A stretch of DNA of 24,123 nucleotides from CAZABP01 sp964483245 (GTDB taxonomy: Bacteria > Planctomycetota > UBA1135 > UBA2386): assembly GCA_964483245.1 (NCBI GenBank), contig CAZABP010000063.1:1-24123 (forward strand), in the 5' to 3' direction. The notes beneath the pieces are model-generated. The model worked only from the letters and a program-made list of their open reading frames with translations, did not search any database and was not told the origin of the DNA. This document shows, piece by piece, positions 22,378-24,123 of the stretch; positions within the stretch are counted from its first letter, which is position 1, and the number at the start of each line of letters is the position of its first letter. The position numbers were made by a program, and so were the translations under genes.

Positions 22378-23790
22378 ATGCAAGTCTGCACGCGCAGGTT
22401 CCCCCTGCTCTGCGCGGCCGCCCTCGTTGCCGCCGCGCTTCCCGCCCAGATCAAGCCGGGCAATTCGATCACCGCCGTCACCCGAGCCGCCGGCGTCGGC
22501 GAGATGCACGACATCGACCATCAAGCCGGGACGGCGACCGCGCTGACGCTGTCGGCGACGCTCGCTGCCGAGGTCCCGAACTGCGTCGAGATGGTCAACG
22601 GAATCCTCGGCTACGTCGGTACCAACCCGGTCGCGCCGGCGACCGGCAATGTCTATCGGATCACTGTGGCCTCCGGCGCCGTGACCGAAGCGCTGCTGAA
22701 CACGACGCCCACTGCCGGCGGCAATGTCGCCCAGCTCGCGCTCGTCGGCAGCACGATCTACTTCACGACGCAGGACGCTTCGCTCGCCGATCCGATCGGC
22801 ATCCTGCAGAGCGTCCCGACCGCTGGCGGCCCGGTCACGGCGGAGCTGAAGCTGGCGTCTGTCACCGGCGCGGTCGGCCTGGCGAACGCGGTCGCGGCGA
22901 TCGGCACGACGGTCTACGTCGCGACGTTCGATTCGGGCACGGTCGCGACCAACACCGGTTCCTTGATCGCCTATGACACGGTCAGCAAGACCGGCAAGCT
23001 GGTGATGTCGCTCCCACAGGGGAAGTTCATCTCCGGCACCAGCACGTTCAACACCGGGATCGTGCACGCGCGCGTCCACCCGACGATGAAGGGCACGCTG
23101 ATCCTGCAGGGCGTCTACGGCGACTGGCTCGTCGTCGACGTTCTGACCCCGAAGATCGTGTCGCACGGCTATGCCGGCTTCGTGACCAGCACCTCGAACC
23201 TCACGAATCTGGTCAACTCGTTCGACGTCGACCACGCGACCGGCGACTACATCGTCGGCAGCCGTGACGACCACGTCGAACGCGCAGTCAGCGACCACAG
23301 CGCCGAGAAGATCATCAAGCTGGGCGCGACGAGCTCGAGCGTCGGCGGTATCTCGCACGTGCAGGCGCCCAAAGGCCTGATCACGTCGACCGGGCCCGGC
23401 TGCGCCGGTTCCGGCGGCTACACGCTGACGGACGTCAGCTACGGCCTGACGACGGCCGGCAACTCCGGCTTCGCATTCGGCGTGCACAGCGGCTACGGCG
23501 GCAATCCGGTCGCGCTGTCGTTCGGCACCGCCGATCCGAACCTCGACCTCGGTTTCGTGCCGATGCCTGGGTGCTTCCTGCACATCAACTTCGTCCCGGC
23601 CGTCACGCTGAACGCGACGCTGAGCGGGACCGGGGATGGGATGGGCAAGGCCAAGTTCCCGGTTGCGATCCCGGCCACGGCGGTCGGTGCCAAGCTGTAC
23701 TGGCAGTGGTTCGAGCTGCAGGTCGGCGGCACCAAGAGCAACCCGGTCGGCATCGTGGTCTCGAACGGCCGCTACACGCAGGTGCAGTGA
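22378..23790 (+). CDS. Secreted beta-rich protein with planctomycete-type C-terminal domain
   Basis: A 470-residue protein. The start at 22378 was chosen because it has GGAG five bases upstream and opens directly on a signal peptide (MQVCTRRFPLLCAAALVAAA, cut before QIKPG). The body consists of Gly/Thr/Val-rich strands in repeated blocks (VYRITVASGAV, LVGSTIYFTTQDA, TTVYVATFDSGT, SLIAYDTVSKTGKL, IVHARVHPTMKGTLILQG). This suggests a beta-propeller. The last ~130 residues, from GPGCAGSGGYTLTDVSYG, form a separate domain with two Cys (GPGC, MPGC) and the ending LYWQWFELQ...SNGRYTQVQ. From memory that ending is widespread on exported proteins of deep Planctomycetota and may be a sorting or binding module. 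Enzymatic residues are not recognised. A partial paralogue follows directly. Confidence 0.85.
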   Translation: MQVCTRRFPLLCAAALVAAALPAQIKPGNSITAVTRAAGVGEMHDIDHQAGTATALTLSATLAAEVPNCVEMVNGILGYVGTNPVAPATGNVYRITVASGAVTEALLNTTPTAGGNVAQLALVGSTIYFTTQDASLADPIGILQSVPTAGGPVTAELKLASVTGAVGLANAVAAIGTTVYVATFDSGTVATNTGSLIAYDTVSKTGKLVMSLPQGKFISGTSTFNTGIVHARVHPTMKGTLILQGVYGDWLVVDVLTPKIVSHGYAGFVTSTSNLTNLVNSFDVDHATGDYIVGSRDDHVERAVSDHSAEKIIKLGATSSSVGGISHVQAPKGLITSTGPGCAGSGGYTLTDVSYGLTTAGNSGFAFGVHSGYGGNPVALSFGTADPNLDLGFVPMPGCFLHINFVPAVTLNATLSGTGDGMGKAKFPVAIPATAVGAKLYWQWFELQVGGTKSNPVGIVVSNGRYTQVQ

Positions 23791-23802
23791 GCCACGCGTG
23801 GT

Positions 23803-23838
23803 CGGACCTGTCGCGGTCCGGCCTCCTCGTTTCGTTCT
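23803..23838 (+). terminator. Possible terminator after the secreted-protein gene
   Basis: Stem CGGACC (23803-23808), loop TGTCGC, stem GGTCCG (23815-23820), followed by a T/C-rich run containing CGTTTCGTT. It is 13 bases after the stop. The T-tract is weak, so this is tentative. Further palindromes (ATGCGCGCAT at 23840-23849, GCGCATGCGC at 23844-23853) follow before the next gene. Confidence 0.4.
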
Positions 23839-23910
23839 GATGCGCGCATGCGCACAAGACCCGCCCGCTGCGCTGTTGGCGCGGGGGGCGGTCGCCGGCA
23901 GGAGCTTCCG

Positions 23911-24123
23911 ATGCGTTCCTCCGCTTCCCCCGTTCTCTGGTCCGTCCTGCTCGGCATCGCCACGCTCCCTGCGCAGATCAAGCCGGGCAACTCGATCGTC
24001 TCCGTCGCGCGCACGACGTCGGTCGGCGAGCTGTGGGAGATCGACCATCAGGCCGGCACCGCGACGCAGCTCACGATCTCGGCCGCGCTCGCAGCCGACG
24101 TCCCGAACTGCATCCGGATGCTG
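23911..24123 (+). CDS. Secreted protein, tandem paralogue (3' partial)
   Basis: The first 71 residues of a gene cut by the window edge. AGGAG (23900-23904) lies six bases before the ATG, the best Shine-Dalgarno in the window. A signal peptide (MRSSASPVLWSVLLGIATLPA) is followed by QIKPGNSI, as in the preceding gene. After the cleavage site 34 of 50 residues agree by eye, including VGE, IDHQAGTAT and the VPNC block. The frame is open to the edge. It is expected to continue like its neighbour as a propeller plus C-terminal domain. Confidence 0.88.
   Translation, partial: MRSSASPVLWSVLLGIATLPAQIKPGNSIVSVARTTSVGELWEIDHQAGTATQLTISAALAADVPNCIRML

Noticed and set aside
22354..24048. 564-codon minus-strand open frame over the secreted-protein genes
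   Set aside because: Asp/Arg-rich shadow without signal or domain. The plus-strand genes have ribosome sites, signal peptides and paralogy.

Overview
This window is a very GC-rich (about 70% by eye), gene-dense bacterial chromosome segment. The best guess is a member of the Planctomycetota, probably one of its deep lineages. The evidence is the tandem secreted proteins at the right end, whose AxGCxGSGG...QWF...SNG type C-terminal domain is, from memory, very common in secreted proteins of that group. The planctomycete-style GNAT gene and the short intergenic spacers fit as well. The assignment is inference; there is no rRNA in the window.

Layout. Positions 1-3013 (+) hold a catalytic aldehyde dehydrogenase (5' end cut off), a shortened non-catalytic aldehyde dehydrogenase homologue and thymidine phosphorylase. 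This is a deoxynucleoside-catabolism block, and deoC is expected just outside the left edge. Positions 2977-3109 hold a cluster of short inverted and direct repeats between two convergent genes. Positions 3099-6188 (-) are an operon: ispG (MEP isoprenoid pathway), a coiled-coil lipoprotein and a secreted protein with a terpene-cyclase-like toroid fold. An unrecognised lipoprotein (6202-7245, -) stands divergent to an MFS transporter (7268-8476, +). Two tandem paralogous polytopic proteins (8539-12379, +) look like GT-C glycosyltransferases with an extra C-terminal beta-rich domain. Positions 12398-13800 (-) hold fdhD and a small methyltransferase-like gene. Positions 13878-16976 (+) are an overlapping operon of a concentrative nucleoside transporter, purine nucleoside phosphorylase and a GNAT acetyltransferase. 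A stand-alone rpsN (17045-17350, -) is divergent to an alpha/beta hydrolase plus a third GT-C-like membrane protein (17422-20050, +). Then come class I fructose-1,6-bisphosphatase (+), convergent tryptophan 2,3-dioxygenase (-), and two tandem secreted paralogues, the second cut by the right edge.

How it fits together. The clearest physiological theme is nucleoside use, split over two blocks about 10 kb apart. The transporter imports nucleosides, PNP and DeoA phosphorolyse them, and the aldehyde dehydrogenase could remove acetaldehyde made by DeoC. A second theme is the cell surface: three GT-C-like proteins, two lipoproteins and three secreted proteins. No CRISPR array, prophage, transposase gene or tRNA was seen. 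The items most worth a second look are the repeat cluster that supplies stop codons to two convergent genes, a 13-bp CTAG-containing box shared by two promoters with nearly leaderless spacing, the toroid protein in the ispG operon, and the tandem GT-C paralogues.
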